From assembly GCA_028023455.1 (NCBI GenBank), contig JAQFVV010000180.1:1798001-1862000 (forward strand): 64,000 nt of DNA, given 5' to 3'. Numbering within the stretch: the first letter of the stretch is position 1; each line of letters begins with the position of its first letter. The notes below the pieces were generated by a model. It saw nothing but the letters and a program-made list of their open reading frames with translations, searched no databases and was not told where the DNA came from. Below, one piece after another: positions 23,291-36,400 of this stretch. This DNA comes from Epiperipatus broadwayi. Its lineage: Eukaryota; Onychophora; Udeonychophora; Euonychophora; Peripatidae. The translations under genes were made by a program, and so were the position numbers.

Positions 23291-24341
23291 ATTAAAGCTT
23301 ATATTTAAATTTTATATAAATGAATAACAACAACAGATATACATTTACTTCTAATTTATAATATATACTATGTCTATGACTTGTAGGAGTCAAAAGTCGG
23401 CTAAGCACATAAAATAAAACAAACTGTAAGAAAGCGTTTTCTCAATATGGTTCTTGTATATTTATAATTTTTATTAATAGAAAAGTTGTATTTCAAGATA
23501 GTAATGTATTTAATAAATTCAGTAATTGGGATGTAAGATATGCAATAATGAAAAACTAGTAAACATCTTTAACCTTCAGAAATCCTCCAACTTTCAAATC
23601 GCTTTATAATATTACAGACTTTGAAGATGACTCACAGTTAAAAGATCAGTAAGAAGGTAAATGATACAATACAAACAAAAATTACACAGATTGCAAGTAC
23701 AAAAAGTAGTAATTGACCAACAAACTTCAACTTAGACATGGGAATTCATAAAGAAAATTTAGAAAAAATATCAAAAATTTAGAAAGAATAATATATTTAG
23801 AATTCTATAAAATGTTAAAAAAAAAAAAAAAAAGAATTAAATATAAGTAAATTTAATTTTGTGAGTTGGTTAGAAAAACTATAGAAGAGAATACAAATCT
23901 TTAAATGGGAAAATTATTTCAACAATAACAAGTTGGCACTCTTACTGAAAAAAGGAATGATATCATGTAATATGTGAAAATGTTCTACAAAAACTATATA
24001 TTAATAACAAAATCAAAGTAGTTTCAAAAATTATAGTATTATCTTTCAAAATGCAAATTATTTTAAATGAACAAATAAATTTAAACTGAAAGCAACTGAA
24101 GTATCACCACACACACTGCTAAACACAATTGAAGCATCACAACACATGCTACAAAAACACAGATAATAGTGAGAATATTAACTAAGTTCAAAGTTTATAT
24201 CTGGGTTAAGAATAATATGATAATCTCAAGCCTAATACATAATGAATAATAAATCATTAAAATATTTATCTATAATGGATTACCAAAGATGAGGGTGTAG
24301 GAAGTTTGATTTGTATTTCAAATTGTAGTAAATTAAATTGT

Positions 24342-24480
24342 TATATATATTGCTTATAACTCTTCTTTTATATACACTTCAATGCAAACAAATTTTCTTA
24401 AAAAACTTCTTTATCTTCCTTACAGAAAATTTGTTTGCATCGAAGTGTATATGAAAGAAGTGTTATAAGCAAAATATATA
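24342..24480. repeat. Short near-perfect hairpin, 57-nt arms
   Basis: Left arm 24,342-24,398 and right arm 24,424-24,480 pair with about five mismatches around a 25-nt loop. The core includes AATGCAAACAAATTTTCT and its reverse complement. Flanks are TA-rich. It could be a tiny MITE or a foldback. A precursor-microRNA origin is possible but the stem is long and no second copy is seen. Confidence 0.85.
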
Positions 24481-27400
24481 TATGATTATATGAAGATATG
24501 CAAAGAAAGTGAAAGAGAAGAATAAGAGAAATTAAATTGTTGTTAACAGAGTAGTTTCTTGAATTTATAAATTTTCCATCTTATGATAGTAAGTCAGATT
24601 AATTTAATAGAAGTAAAATGTTGCAATAAATAATTTTAAACATAATTAATAACTTGTGCAGTTTGGAACTCAACTTCCATAGAGGACCATATCACAGTCA
24701 TTTTATGTGCTCAAAATTCTTATGAACCCCTAAACATGAAACCATTCTATTATATGTTTAATTCAGCATAGTGAATTATTACGTTTATTTTTATTTTTTT
24801 TTTTGAGTAATCTTTAGTACTATTAAATTAAGGCTTACAAACCAATCTTTCAAGAATGAGTAGATGATGGTGAGTAAATAAGATTACTCAGGTCATACTT
24901 TTTATGAGCCAAGTTAGTTACCAATATATAGTATCAATATCATTTCACAGAAAACATTCATTTAGTCTTAAACAATTACGAATTTACCATGAGAATTCAA
25001 AATATATAAATTTAGACATTTATGCTAATGACCATTTTTGGAGCATTAAGGGCTATAATATATAGAAAATTCTTGATTAATCTGCAAAATGAATCTATTC
25101 ATTTTCATATATGGAACTGTTTGTAGTATGCTTTCTTTAGCATTTGGTATATATAGTTTATTCATTTGTGTTACTTCCATCCGTTTTACTGCATTGTATG
25201 CTTCTATAGATGAGGTTTTAACAATTTCTAGTTAAACTGGCCATAATAAATAAAGTAATTAAACTGTCATGATTGCGAATTCAAAAATTATTTAAAGTAC
25301 AACTGTTTAATTTTAAATACGATTAATTAGACATTTTATCTTCAATATATATATATAATGTATATTTCAATACAAAGCAATATTCAAGCTTATATATGTA
25401 TTAATATAGAACCAATTAAACATATATATCCCCTTTAGTTTGAAAGCTTATTCAAATAATAAGAATAAAATCGATTTTGAGCTGTTTATCTCCCTAATCT
25501 GGAAACCGTTATTTTCACTTTAAAAACAAATCGGAGGCGCTAGGATTAATTACATTTGGCGATTCCTCACGAACTCAGGCAGCATTAAACAGTTAGCTCG
25601 GCACATTCGCTCCTTTCTACATCTTTCTTCTACTTTTCCTCTCAATTCAATTCTTTTTCGTTTCAGGTTAATGTTCTGCTTATATAATTTCACTGTTCAT
25701 ATCTGTCTTTCCGGAATGTTTTTGATTAGAAAATTAATCTATTTATATTTTTCAAATTCTTAATAAGATTAATTTAGTCTACTTGTGAATCTATATATTA
25801 ATTAAATAAATAAAAATTAACTTTGTGCAAGTTTTAATTAATTTACTAATCTCAATTTTAATTTTAAAATATTCAGATAATTAATAAATTTTCTACGTTA
25901 TAGAAACAATTTCTTTGCTACTAAAATTAATTCATTCATTTTTTACAAAAGCAATTTTCTGTGTTATGATTCATATATTATTTTATATACTGTATAGCAA
26001 TTTATACTATTTTAACATATAGCAATTGTAAATCTATCTCCATCAACAAAAATACATAATAATAATACACAAATAAAATATATTATTGAGACAAAATAAA
26101 AATAGTTTTATTTGAAGGCATAGGAGGAGGCTTTCACCTGACCTTTCATTGGCTCTTAACATAATATTTTTAAGAACATCGTTTCTTGCAATGATTGCAA
26201 ACATTTAATTGAAATTAATCTTAAGATGAATTAATGCACAAAACTTTAATTAAACTTTATTTCGACCGATAGAGATCGCTCCAAGCAGAATTGTAAATGT
26301 ACATTTCAGTACTCGTGTGCTTCTATCGAACTTAAGTGTAGTAGTAATTATTATTAGAAAATTTTCTTAGAATTTAGGTAAGATTCTACTATTCATACCC
26401 AATATAAATATATATTACTTGTAATAACTTACTTATAGAATAAATTGTCTTAGTTTTTTTTCCGCAACGGGAACAATGCTTACGTTAGTGTAGAGACTTC
26501 TGGTTTAAAACCATTAATTTAAAAATGTTATTCTTTAAATTCAATTTTATTAGCCGTTTACTGAAATGTCTTACATTCAAAAAGAAGAAGATGTGGCGAA
26601 AGCTGTTTTATTTTCATGAAATATCTTGACACAAAACTTGTTATTCAATAAGCTTTCAAACGAAAACTAGATCGATATTTACTTCATCCAGTTTTGGGAA
26701 GTCAGTTTAATTCTGTGTCATAAAACTTTTATGACGGCATCCAGTTGAAATTAGCAGTAATAGTACATTACGTGGATGGAGTGTAATAAAACGACGTTAT
26801 GCATGAAAGCTGTGAGTTATCTCGTGTACTAATACCGGTATATTACTCCAAAGCCTATTTGCAGCAATCAGTCGTACAGTCTTTTTATCATGTAGAACAC
26901 ATCCCCATTACCGTTGCGATAGTCAAATTTAATGTTCTTTTTATCAAAATATTAATGGTTACTACTGTAAAATTAGAGAATACAATATAATCACGTAATA
27001 AATGTGTAGCGTTATAAGCAGTGTCTAAATGTGTGACAAGTTCATTTGATCTTATTTTCAAAGTAGTGCTGTAGGGGGTTATTTTTATATACTGTATTAA
27101 GCTACAACTTTTGTTATTTATTGCGAGTATATATAGTCACAGACTTTTGATAAATATATTTTTTATCTTTATAAATTTTTATATCATTTAATTTTTGTTT
27201 CTTTAAAATGTAAACAAACTTACTGATTTCTTATTTTAAAAAAATATGATTTTCACAAGCTTTTGGCTTTTTGTGCCCTTTATAATGAAATTTAATGAGC
27301 ATCTCATTTATTATCCAAATTAACAGACCAATAGATCTAAAGATTTCACTATTGTTGGGGAAGTATATTGACTAAATGAATATTTATAAAGATCGTAATT

Positions 27401-27600
27401 AAGTAGAACTTGTATTACAATATCAAAATGTGAGTCATCATACTGTATTCAAGTATTAATAATGCAATATTGTAATGATTGTTGTCTCAACCAAAGGGTA
27501 ATCATTTAATATAACCTGGAATTCTACATACCTTGTGGAGCTACTGAACAGTTTCCAAATACTAATGATAATACTGAATGATAAATTTGATGCATACTTT

Positions 27601-27668
27601 TGAAATAAGATATTGTTTTGCAGACTTTAGTTAAACAACAGTAAAAAAGAAAGTGATTGTTCTTTATA
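27601..27668. repeat. 65-bp direct repeat shared with 29,853-29,922
   Basis: Both places carry GA(A/T)ATAAGAYATTGTTTTGCAGAYTTTAGTTA-like sequence followed by CA(A/G)CAG and AGTGATTG. The second copy abuts the 5' side of the decayed LINE at 28.2-29.9 kb, so this may be a stray piece of that LINE family or an older repeat beneath it. Confidence 0.6.
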
Positions 27669-28224
27669 TATATTTACTTCTAAAATTAACTTTTATTAAG
27701 TCTTTAAATTGATTGTAAGTTTTAGATGTTGGACAGTTTGAGAAAAAAAAAAATTAGTTAAAGTACAAGGTTTATGTGATTTGCAATTTAATTTGTATTA
27801 AATGGTCAAATGGAAAAAAGGAATTGTATAGATGTTTGTAGTAATAATTATAAATATATTAGAAACATACTCCCAATACATACCGATACCACGTGTCTAT
27901 TAATATTCTTAATATATATATATCCTTCAGTTAACAGCCTAGTATTACAGAGGAGAGAAGAGTACTGAGGCTCCATGTGGCATGAAGATATCAGGGAGAG
28001 CAAATACCTTATCTCTGTTTTTGATGTTAGATATCGGATTGTAAAACAGGGATTGCAATTTCTTGGATGTAAGGTTAAAACAAAAATGACATCTCAGAAC
28101 CTAAAGGGTGAACATGATGAAAATTGTGATTCTAATGAAGGTAAAGAGGCCATGCTTCATACTATCTATGAAGTTGATGATTGATGAAATATGTGATTTA
28201 GTGATTGATTCAATAATATTTTTA

Positions 28225-29870
28225 TATACAAGAAGGGCTGGACATTGAAATAAAAGGTGATGAAGAGTTTCTTCGGGTTTATGACAGAGTGAGCAGATAG
28301 GAACAATGTTAGCTTAACATAAATCAGTCTTTGCACTGAGTAATAATTAATGGGTAAAGCATTTAGATTGATTTTAATAAGGAAATATAAGTATTTTGGT
28401 TTTAGATACCAGAATTTGAATTTTTAAAATTATGTGTATCTTATTGAGATTAAGCAGAGATTATAGTTGTGATTGATTGGTATTATGAGTTATGTTATAG
28501 GCATCCCAATAAATTATTTTCCCTGACATGGAATGTCGATTCAGGTCTAGATGAGCAGACTGGACGGTATCAGTAGAGGTAATGCGGAAAAATTTTATAG
28601 TATCAGGGTACACAGATACAAATTTAAATATTGAGTTAAAGGATTTCTGAAAGAAAAAGATAGGAATTGAGTGAAGTCAGAGTCCATTATCTTTGATATG
28701 CCTGATGACCACAGCTTTTTTATTCCAAATTAATTTGGAACACAGAAAATTTTATATTTTTACCTCTTAAATGCATTGGTGAACCTAATAATTGACATAT
28801 AGTATGTGATTTTTGTAAAGATTAAGATGTTGATTAGAGAGATTTTTACATGAAGAGACAGGTATGCTTTGAACAGGGAATTAATGATTTTTCATTAGAT
28901 GAGAGTAGATAGTTCTGGGTTGACATTCTCATAGCATTTATTGATTTATAGATAGGAAAGCCAAGAAAATTTGTGTGGGGCTGCAGTAAAGAGAGACTAG
29001 ACACTTGCCTGAGATTATATTCCATGTGGATGATTTATTAAGGTTAAATTGGAATTTAAAATGAACATTATATCTTTCAAGAATTGAGGTAATTGTAGAC
29101 ATTTCTTGGAGGGGAGGAAAACTACAAGATCATCCATAAAAGTTATTTGCTTGATAATCTTCTAATCATTAGAATATGAATGCCAGGCAATTTCTCTTCT
29201 ATTTCAAGAAGTGGATTGATATAGGTGATGAATTGCACTCAATGGTGATCCTTGCAGAATAGAGTTAAAAGGCTTAAAACCTGTGGACACTTTGCCATTG
29301 AGAGTAATAGAAATTTCTCTATTTGGTAATAGATTAGCTCATATGTAGAGGATAGAAATAGGTATGTTATGAGACTGTAACAATACAATGAGAGAGTCAA
29401 TGGATACAGAATCAAAGACAGATGAACTATCTATTTGAACCGCAATTGGGCCAGTTTTCTTTGAAGCTCTGACATAATTATAATTCTGCATAGCATGATG
29501 GCATCAGAGATGGAAGCTTCCTTTTTTGTGTATTGGTATTCTGAAATTGGTGCATAATAGGTTGAATCTTATCCTTTATGATAGATTCAATAATTTTTAT
29601 AAGTAAAGGAGACATCGAGATAGCATGAAGGTTATTTATTGGAGAAGGAAGTGTATTCACCTTAAGGAATGGAACTAGTCTGTCAATATGATGAATTTGT
29701 TTAGATAAAAATTTAAGTAAATTTATTATAACAGTGTGAAATTGCTAATATGCAAAAGAAAATATTTAGGAATGGCATGTGGATCAGGACGAATGCTATC
29801 AGGGAGAGATTTTACCTTCTTTTTCTTTATAGTTCATACATATTCTTGAATTAAGACATTGTTTTGCAGA
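28225..29870 (-). mobile_element. Decayed LINE, same family as the 51-55 kb copy
   Basis: Minus-strand frames match the LINE at 50.9-55.4 kb. SPLLIKIIESIIKD (about 29,573-29,614) parallels KPLLIKTIESIIKD there. TFMDDLVVFLPSKK (about 29,100-29,143) parallels SYVDDITVFLPSQK, so the RT catalytic FMDD survives at 29,129-29,140. A terminal knuckle CSLCHKPEETLHHLLFQC (about 28,243-28,297) keeps C-x2-C-x8-H-x4-C. Stops and shifts occur between these blocks and the endonuclease half is missing. It is a 5'-truncated pseudogene. Its 3' tail was not resolved. Confidence 0.8.
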
Positions 29871-31382
29871 TTTTAGTTAGGCAGCAGTCAGAAAGAAATA
29901 GTGATTGGTTCTTTTCAGTTTTTCCCCCTACTAAAATCTCAAAAAAAACTCTCCCAAGTATCACTTTTCAATACTCATCACCTGTGTAGGTGGGAAAAAT
30001 TTAATAGCAGTTGGCCTAATCAAAAACCATGATAAATCTTAAAAAGAAAAATTCTCTACAAAGTCACAAAATCAAGAAGTTTCTTGATCTGAAAGCAATT
30101 ATAATTTCAAACAAGAAAAATTGTACAAAATAACGTGATCTTCGTTGTTTAGCTACCTACCTTAACCCCTCAGTCATACGTTTCTCAAAGCATTTTATTA
30201 ACAAGTCATCACCAGGGAGGATACTGCCAGCATGATCTCTTCAGTGGAATGTATTGCACGTGAAAGATCAAGATTGTCAAAAGAATGAAAGGCACAGCCA
30301 TTTGGATTTTCTCTGTTGGAAAATGAGATATCAAAACAATAGTGTCCAAATGGATCTCTTTCTAGTCTTTTGCACATCTGCAATACTTACCTATGAAAAA
30401 GATTCACTTTTTCTTCTTTAAAGTTCATAGTCTACTTTTTTATTTGTTGTACTTTTTTTTTTTTAATATTTTATAATTAACAACAATAAAATAATGCTGT
30501 CACTGATTTCCTAAAATTATATAAAGTTTTTTACCACTTGTCCAGTGTAGTATTGTTTTATTAGCATATGGAAAATTATTATTTTGGTTTATTTGATTTC
30601 AAAAAAAAGTACATGGACTTTTTTATTTTTAATTGTGAAAATAAAACCGGAAAGAGGAAAACCAAAAAAATATTATTTTAAAAATTGGCCAAGTTTCTGA
30701 TTTCAAAAAAAAGCATACTTTAACACACATTATTTTTCTTTAGCTAATACTCATTATCTATTTTACTTTATTTTTGCTTGTAAATAAGAAAACCAAACAA
30801 AAAAAAATAAACTTCATTTCGAAATTGTCAATAGTTTTCTGTCACCTCCAATGTAATATTTTTTTTAAACATATACTTTTGTTATTTGGTTTGAAAAAAA
30901 AAATACACATAACACACATTTCTTTACCATCAAAAACAAAACATTACTGCTTAATGTTTTCGTAACATTCAATGGCTGCCCTAGGTACGTAAAAGAATCC
31001 CAGAGCCATATTGATTACCCAACTAAAGTCTTATTCCGCTTATAATGCAACTATGGTTATGGTAATGGCAGATATTTAATAATTTGTGATCTTAGATATC
31101 TTTGTGCAATATTGCAAATTTGGGAAATAAAAAAGCAATCGCAAATCTTCAGATAGGTGGGCCTAGATCTATGAATTTGAGACAAAATATATCTTTAAAT
31201 CGCTGCATGTCTTATGTAACAACAATATACTTTAGCTATTTTCCAGAAAAATGCCCTCCTTGCTTTCATTAATTGTTGCAAACCACTTGAAAATGTGATG
31301 TCTCATGACTTCATGTCATATACAGTTTGAATTATTTCAGTAGCAGTTTTGCCCAATTTAAATTAAAATTTGATGTTACTAT
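29871..31382. other. Unassigned AT-rich DNA
   Basis: No gene or mobile element recognised. Around 30,440-30,930 there are several A8-A9/T-rich phrases of the type TTTCAAAAAAAAG and ACACACATTATTTTTCTT that repeat loosely, probably low-complexity sequence. The minus ORF at 30,198-30,383 has no recognisable domain. Confidence 0.5.
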
Positions 31383-33570
31383 TATAACGATCCGGAGAAA
31401 TTGGTGACTTAACATATCTGCACTACGGGCGCCATCTAGGCATTTGAACCTAGAAAAATTTATAGAGTAGGCAGATACGTAAGTCAAAAAAAAAATTTTT
31501 TTTTCTTTTTTTGCATCCGGTCGTTAGCCCATGTCACTAGCTCAGTGGAATAGCAGAGATTTAAAAATATAATATATATATAAGAGGAATAAAATAAGCC
31601 ACTGCCAGTAATTAACATACAAACATTTATTTATGCACATATATATAAGATTTAAAATTATTTTAGTATTAGTTTTACATTTTAACATTATTTTTAACTT
31701 TACCTTAGATTTTAATTTACATTTTAATTTCTGTTATAAGTTTACATTTTAATTAAGTTCACACAGATGGTATTATAAAAGCTTGTTTTAATATGTTGCT
31801 ATAGATCGGTTACATAGATTACACCGGTCAAAAACATTTCAAAATAAAAATAACCGATCAAAATACAAAATTATTGATTACTGACAATTGCATAGGGAAA
31901 TATAAGAAACCCTCTAGTATTCAGCATAAGATACTTGCATTGTCTCCAATAACTTAAAAGACATCCGAATAAATACATTTTAGATATTCACCGTAAGGTA
32001 TCATTATTTATCGAATGTCTATATATTTTGATCAAATATGAAAACCCAAAACATACCTAACCGATAACCAATCCATGCAAACGTCTATAAACAACTTAAA
32101 TTTAATGCATTTTTGTATAATGTCGAGTATGAATAGACTACATAGATTTGCATTTGAAAATAAACATTCTATTCCTATTTAACCTTAGGCTAAAATCCAC
32201 AGTCAAACTGGCATCAATTCATCAGATATATCGATGTATTCAATGTAATACGGAATACGGCAGCACCAAAAAGATTAAGAGAAGACATTGACTCTCATCA
32301 GATAGGAATATTACATCTATCTAACGAGAAGAACAATAAAAAAAAAACTCCATAGAAAGGAACTGCGTTCTTCGTCTTATAATTCCTTCCATAGGCAAAC
32401 GGGTGAGTGCGGTGTATATATAAACGATTCTGCCAGTAGCGAATCTCCGACTACATCTACTAACTACATCAATATATCCAATCCATTGACCCAATTTAAC
32501 AATGACACAAATAACCTAAGATTACCCTCCCCTAATATAACTTTACAAATCTATACAGCCATTCACGCCCGACTTAAGTTTAACATTTATATAATTAATT
32601 TAACGAAAAACAAAAATCATGATAAAACTTAAAGAACAAAAAATAAATAATATAAATGGAAATGATTTTAAATATATATATAAAAAAAGGAAATACATCA
32701 AATAACATTATTAATAAATTAAGTTGGTCAGATAGGATAAAATTGCAATCATTTAAATATGGAAAGTTTTAATTTAATGTTCATTATTTATAAAGTTCTT
32801 ACGGTTTAAAACAGTTCATCTCTATCCGTTGCTTGCCATGAACGTGAATTCCCACGCCGTCCTAAGATTGGTATTCTGTTGGCCGATTTATTTATCCATC
32901 CAGAGGTTTTTGCTTTAACCGGTCCTCAATGTAGAAAAACGATAGTTCATTTCTCTTTCTTTCTTAGCAAAACTGAAGGGATTGAATCGTGCGTCTCTTC
33001 AATCCAATCTCCCGCACCTCCGCACTAACACCTATCTGTCACATCGTAATAATCATAATCACCAATAATTTCCAAACTTGTCCTTTTATATTACTTTGAA
33101 AGATTGACTTAACATTACGTCATCGATGTGATGATCCTTTTCGTTGAGGTCCGGTTTCCCAATGGATTTATTTCATTTGCTAAAAGTTTCTATTGTTTTC
33201 CTATCTGACCGATGTTTTTACATTTAAATGCCCAAGGCTGGTTTACATTTGACTAATTAAATTTATCATTTCCATTTCTGATTAATTAACCTGTTTTCCA
33301 AATCAAAGATATATTTAAAGATAAATTTAAAGATATAATTTTATCTCCAAATCTTTTTAAAATTTAGTTTTAAAATACTTTTTTTTTAATATAGTTTTAT
33401 TTTAATAATTTTTCATTATCTGTGCGATTTAATATTTACGAGTTTAAGATGGTATTTAATTTCAATTTTTAATTCTTAAAGAAAATTTTTAAATGCGAAC
33501 TTTTTAATTTACTTTCATGTTTAATAAATAATAAAAAAAAACAATTTAACGAACGTCTGTGCTCGTTACA
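31383..33570 (+). mobile_element. Solo-LTR-like repeat, copy 2
   Basis: Starts TATAACGATCCGG (consensus TGTAACGA with G to A) and ends GCTCGTTACA, an inverted-end pair typical of LTRs; about 2.19 kb. It is collinear with 7,171-9,233. TGGCACTCTTACCCGTTAGC follows directly and begins with the TGG usual for primer binding sites, so this could instead be a 5' LTR of a truncated element. No gag or pol is visible downstream. Near the start, GTCACTAGCTCAGTGGAATAGC resembles a tRNA A-box. Target duplication was not found. Confidence 0.6.
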
Positions 33571-36020
33571 TGGCACTCTTACCCGTTAGCAGTATAGTTT
33601 CCGGAGTGTACTGACAAAAAGAAAAAAAAAAGGAAAAAAGAATTATGAGTGTAAAAACTATTTATTCGGAATGCTGAACGTATTTTAAAAGGCGCAGACC
33701 AAGAAATATGAGATTCATTGACTGAAAAAGAAAAATACAATTGAAATTTAAGCTAATGTTTTATATCGTGAAGAAAATGGAATCAAGATTTATTCGTGAT
33801 ACCACAATGGACATGGAGTAGAAAACCAAGTCGGTACATTCGCACAGCTCGGAGTCCTACATAGCCATCCAGTGATGTGACTTTCCATTTCTGAAAGTGT
33901 AGCTGCTATGGACAATTTGCCAACCGCCATATAGGCCCTGTGAAGTAATCACCTGCACAGCAGATATATATCGCCCTCAAAATCATAGCCCGGAGAAGAA
34001 CGAAGACTTTGGGAAGTATTATTTATGTTTTTTTATATTTTGTTTTTTTTTTATGTCTTATTATGAGTAATTCATCATGTGACTTAAATTGCTATTATTA
34101 AATGAGCCAGTGAATTGCGTAATTCAGTCATAAATATTTTGTTTGTAATTTTAACGTAAAGCTTCACGTAATTCATTGGAGTATCTAAATAAATTATAAA
34201 AGAATCGATAAAGTAAATGTGAAATATTTCAAAATAGTTAAATAGAAATAATTGGGTGATTTGGTCATTGGATGTATGTGTTTCGCTTTGAAATAATAGA
34301 AAATTTATTCCATCCGCTAAGTGCAGGATTGTTGTTATAAGGAATAAAAGTATTATCGTCCGCTACGGGCAGGACTCATATTATGGAACTTTTAAGATTA
34401 AAATTGTAGTTTAGCACGAGTTTGTTCCCCGAGTAAATTTATTCCATCCGCTAAGTGCAGGATTGTTTTCATAAGGAATAAAAGTGTTTACGAAAGTGTT
34501 CCAAATAATTATTATTGTCCGCCACGTGCAGGACTCAGATTATGGAACATTTAAGATTCTAATATCACTAACTCGTGGCTAACCCATTTTTTTTGTATTA
34601 TTATGAAACACATACATACCATGGCCAATACACATTGTTTTATAAGAAATTTTGATTTTGAGTTTAAAGTGTAAGCAGGGGAGAATTTCAGACCATTCCT
34701 TTCCCATTCATGAAACTTTAAAATTTATTATACACTTGAATTTTAATTGCTATCGTTTATGTGTGTGTTTATTATTTTGTAAATATTTATATAATCATAG
34801 AGGGCTTAATAAATTTAATATCTAATTTTAAAGTATGGAATTGTGCTATGTATTTGATAATGATATTATTGTTTGACCTTTTCTGTTAACGAAGCAACAA
34901 ACCACCATCCCGAGATCTTGAGTTGATTGAGCTAGTCAGGGATTAAACTTACCGGGATCGGGAATCATTCATTAGGCATTCACTTTCTATTGATTCTTTA
35001 TAAGAGATTATAGCTCTTTACTTATTACATGATCATATCCCTTAGGCAGGGGAGCAATCTCTTTCTTAAGGTGGTGCGTAAAGGTTGCAGTAAACGAACC
35101 TTTCAAAGGTATGATTATAGTAATGTATATTTTGGATGCCTTTGAATATTTCTTAATTGATGCTCGATCTCAGAAAACGCATGTCATGCTCCATGCGGTA
35201 TAGAGAGAGCCAGCGACCGTTACATTATATAACAAAATGGTTCAGAGGTGGTACTTAAAAGCAGCTTGGAGAGAGAAGCAGTCATCTTTTCACCGGAACT
35301 CATTATATGTGTTTTAAATTGTTTGTTGGGTGTTATCTTGTAAAAGGACAGACAGAAGACTCAGAAAAATCATGTGAATGCTTTCTCACATTTTTCGCAT
35401 GGATAAACTTAAAAAAGCATTTGCTATCTTTTAACCAATGACTGTTTTTGTTATGTATTTACCTCATATCCCATTAGTGTCACCTCTTAATTTAAGTAAA
35501 ACTAGGAATTACACTTCTGTTTATCTTTAATGAAAGGAGAATATTTTGCAGGCCACAGAGCTGCAATACATCATGTAGATGCTGGTTTAGTGGGAATTAT
35601 TAATAATTTATGCCTGTGATTGGCTTGAGTATGATATTCTTTTGTAGTTATTGGCTAGGCCTGTAGATATTCTGTAGGGTAACTTACACTTGTTTCCAAA
35701 CAATTTTTGTTAGCATTATGTAATACATTACATATTATCTTTATAATAAAAATGAAAGTAATTTTATTATACACTTTTATTTAACTTGCTCTGTCGGTAT
35801 CCAATCCCCCCTTTTTTTTTTTTGAGTTAGCAAATAATTTTAGCAAAAAATTAGAGATTAAAAAATTTTAATTTTATGCATAACCTTGATGCTAATGGTG
35901 TCTACAATAATCTTTGTACTTTAAAACTGAGTGTTTCCTTAAAAACTGATTTCGATAATTCGTTGTTACATACATAAAACTAAAAAATTAAAAATATATT
36001 TAAAAAACAAATTGAAAGAA
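33571..36020. other. Unassigned region with a small repeat cluster
   Basis: The sequence just after the LTR-like repeat (33,571-34,240) could be the leader of a retrotransposon but shows no open frame. The cluster at 34,290-34,560 is described separately. From 34,600 to 36,020 nothing is recognised; 35,170-35,320 is relatively CpG-containing. Confidence 0.45.
34290..34560. repeat. Duplicated block with CCGCYAMGKGCAGGA motif x4
   Basis: Four occurrences of CCGCTAAGTGCAGGA-like sequence lie at about 34,315, 34,360, 34,446 and 34,525. They alternate between the contexts TTTATTCCATCCGC...GATTGTT..ATAAGGAATAAAAGT and (A/T)TCGTCCGCYACG.GCAGGACTCA.ATTATGGAAC. The pair is duplicated once with about 130 bp spacing. 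No function is known. Confidence 0.75.
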
Positions 36021-36024
36021 ATGT

Positions 36025-36400
36025 TTTTTATTCATATAAATGCACCAAAAAGTAAAAAACTTAATTTTATTCACCTTTTGCAAATAAAAACTTTAATAAT
36101 TATAAGTCAGATTCTCAAAGAATCATTTAAATAAATTTGCAAATAATTCTCTTGTATCAATGCCAAGCTATTCATCAGATAAAAAAAATATCTTTTTTTT
36201 TATCTAATAAATTGATTGACTTTGGTACAAGAAAGTGGGCTTTTTAGTTTATTTAAATGATTCTTTGGGAATCTATCTTAGGAATTATCATAGTATGCTT
36301 TTATCTGTGAAAGCTGGAGAAAAATTATTTTTTACTTTTAGTGCATTTATTTGAGTAAAGATATTTTTTTTTAAAAAAAGAATTTATATTTCTTTTTCTC
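36025..36400. repeat. Imperfect palindrome, about 170-bp arms
   Basis: The left arm runs from about 36,025 (ATAAATGCACCAAAAAGTAAAAA) to 36,185 and pairs with a right arm ending near 36,365 (TTTTTACTTTTAGTGCATTTAT). The best-matching blocks are GATTCTCAAAGAATCATTTA against TAAATGATTCTTTGGGAATC, and TCTTGTATCAATG against TTTGGTACAAGA. The loop is AT-rich. It resembles an old MITE or foldback; no target duplication was identified. Confidence 0.7.

Larger units (their letters stand above)
23291..28200. other. Unassigned DNA, including a CpG-retaining segment
   Basis: No recognisable gene or transposon apart from the 24.3-kb hairpin and a 65-bp repeat at 27.6 kb. About 25,480-26,900 has more CG dinucleotides and less low-complexity sequence than its neighbours (for example GGAGGCGCTAGG, ATCGCTCCAAG, CGCAACGGGAAC) and includes a pyrimidine-rich TTTTCGTTTCAG acceptor-like site near 25,658-25,669. 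It may be unique host sequence such as a promoter or 5' exon, but no supported coding frame exists. The ORFs at 26,799-26,990 and 27,975-28,184 have no recognisable domain. Confidence 0.45.

Noticed and set aside
26799-26990. 63-codon ORF in CpG-retaining DNA
   Set aside because: Short, no domain, no supporting splice or promoter structure.
27975-28184. 69-codon ORF, acidic C-terminus
   Set aside because: Composition is plausible for a protein, but there is no homology I recognise and it adjoins a decayed LINE; kept as unassigned.
7171-33570. The two 2.1-kb LTR-like repeats as the LTRs of a single giant element
   Set aside because: They are strongly diverged, enclose several complete independent elements, and no primer site or polypurine tract sits at the correct inner edges.
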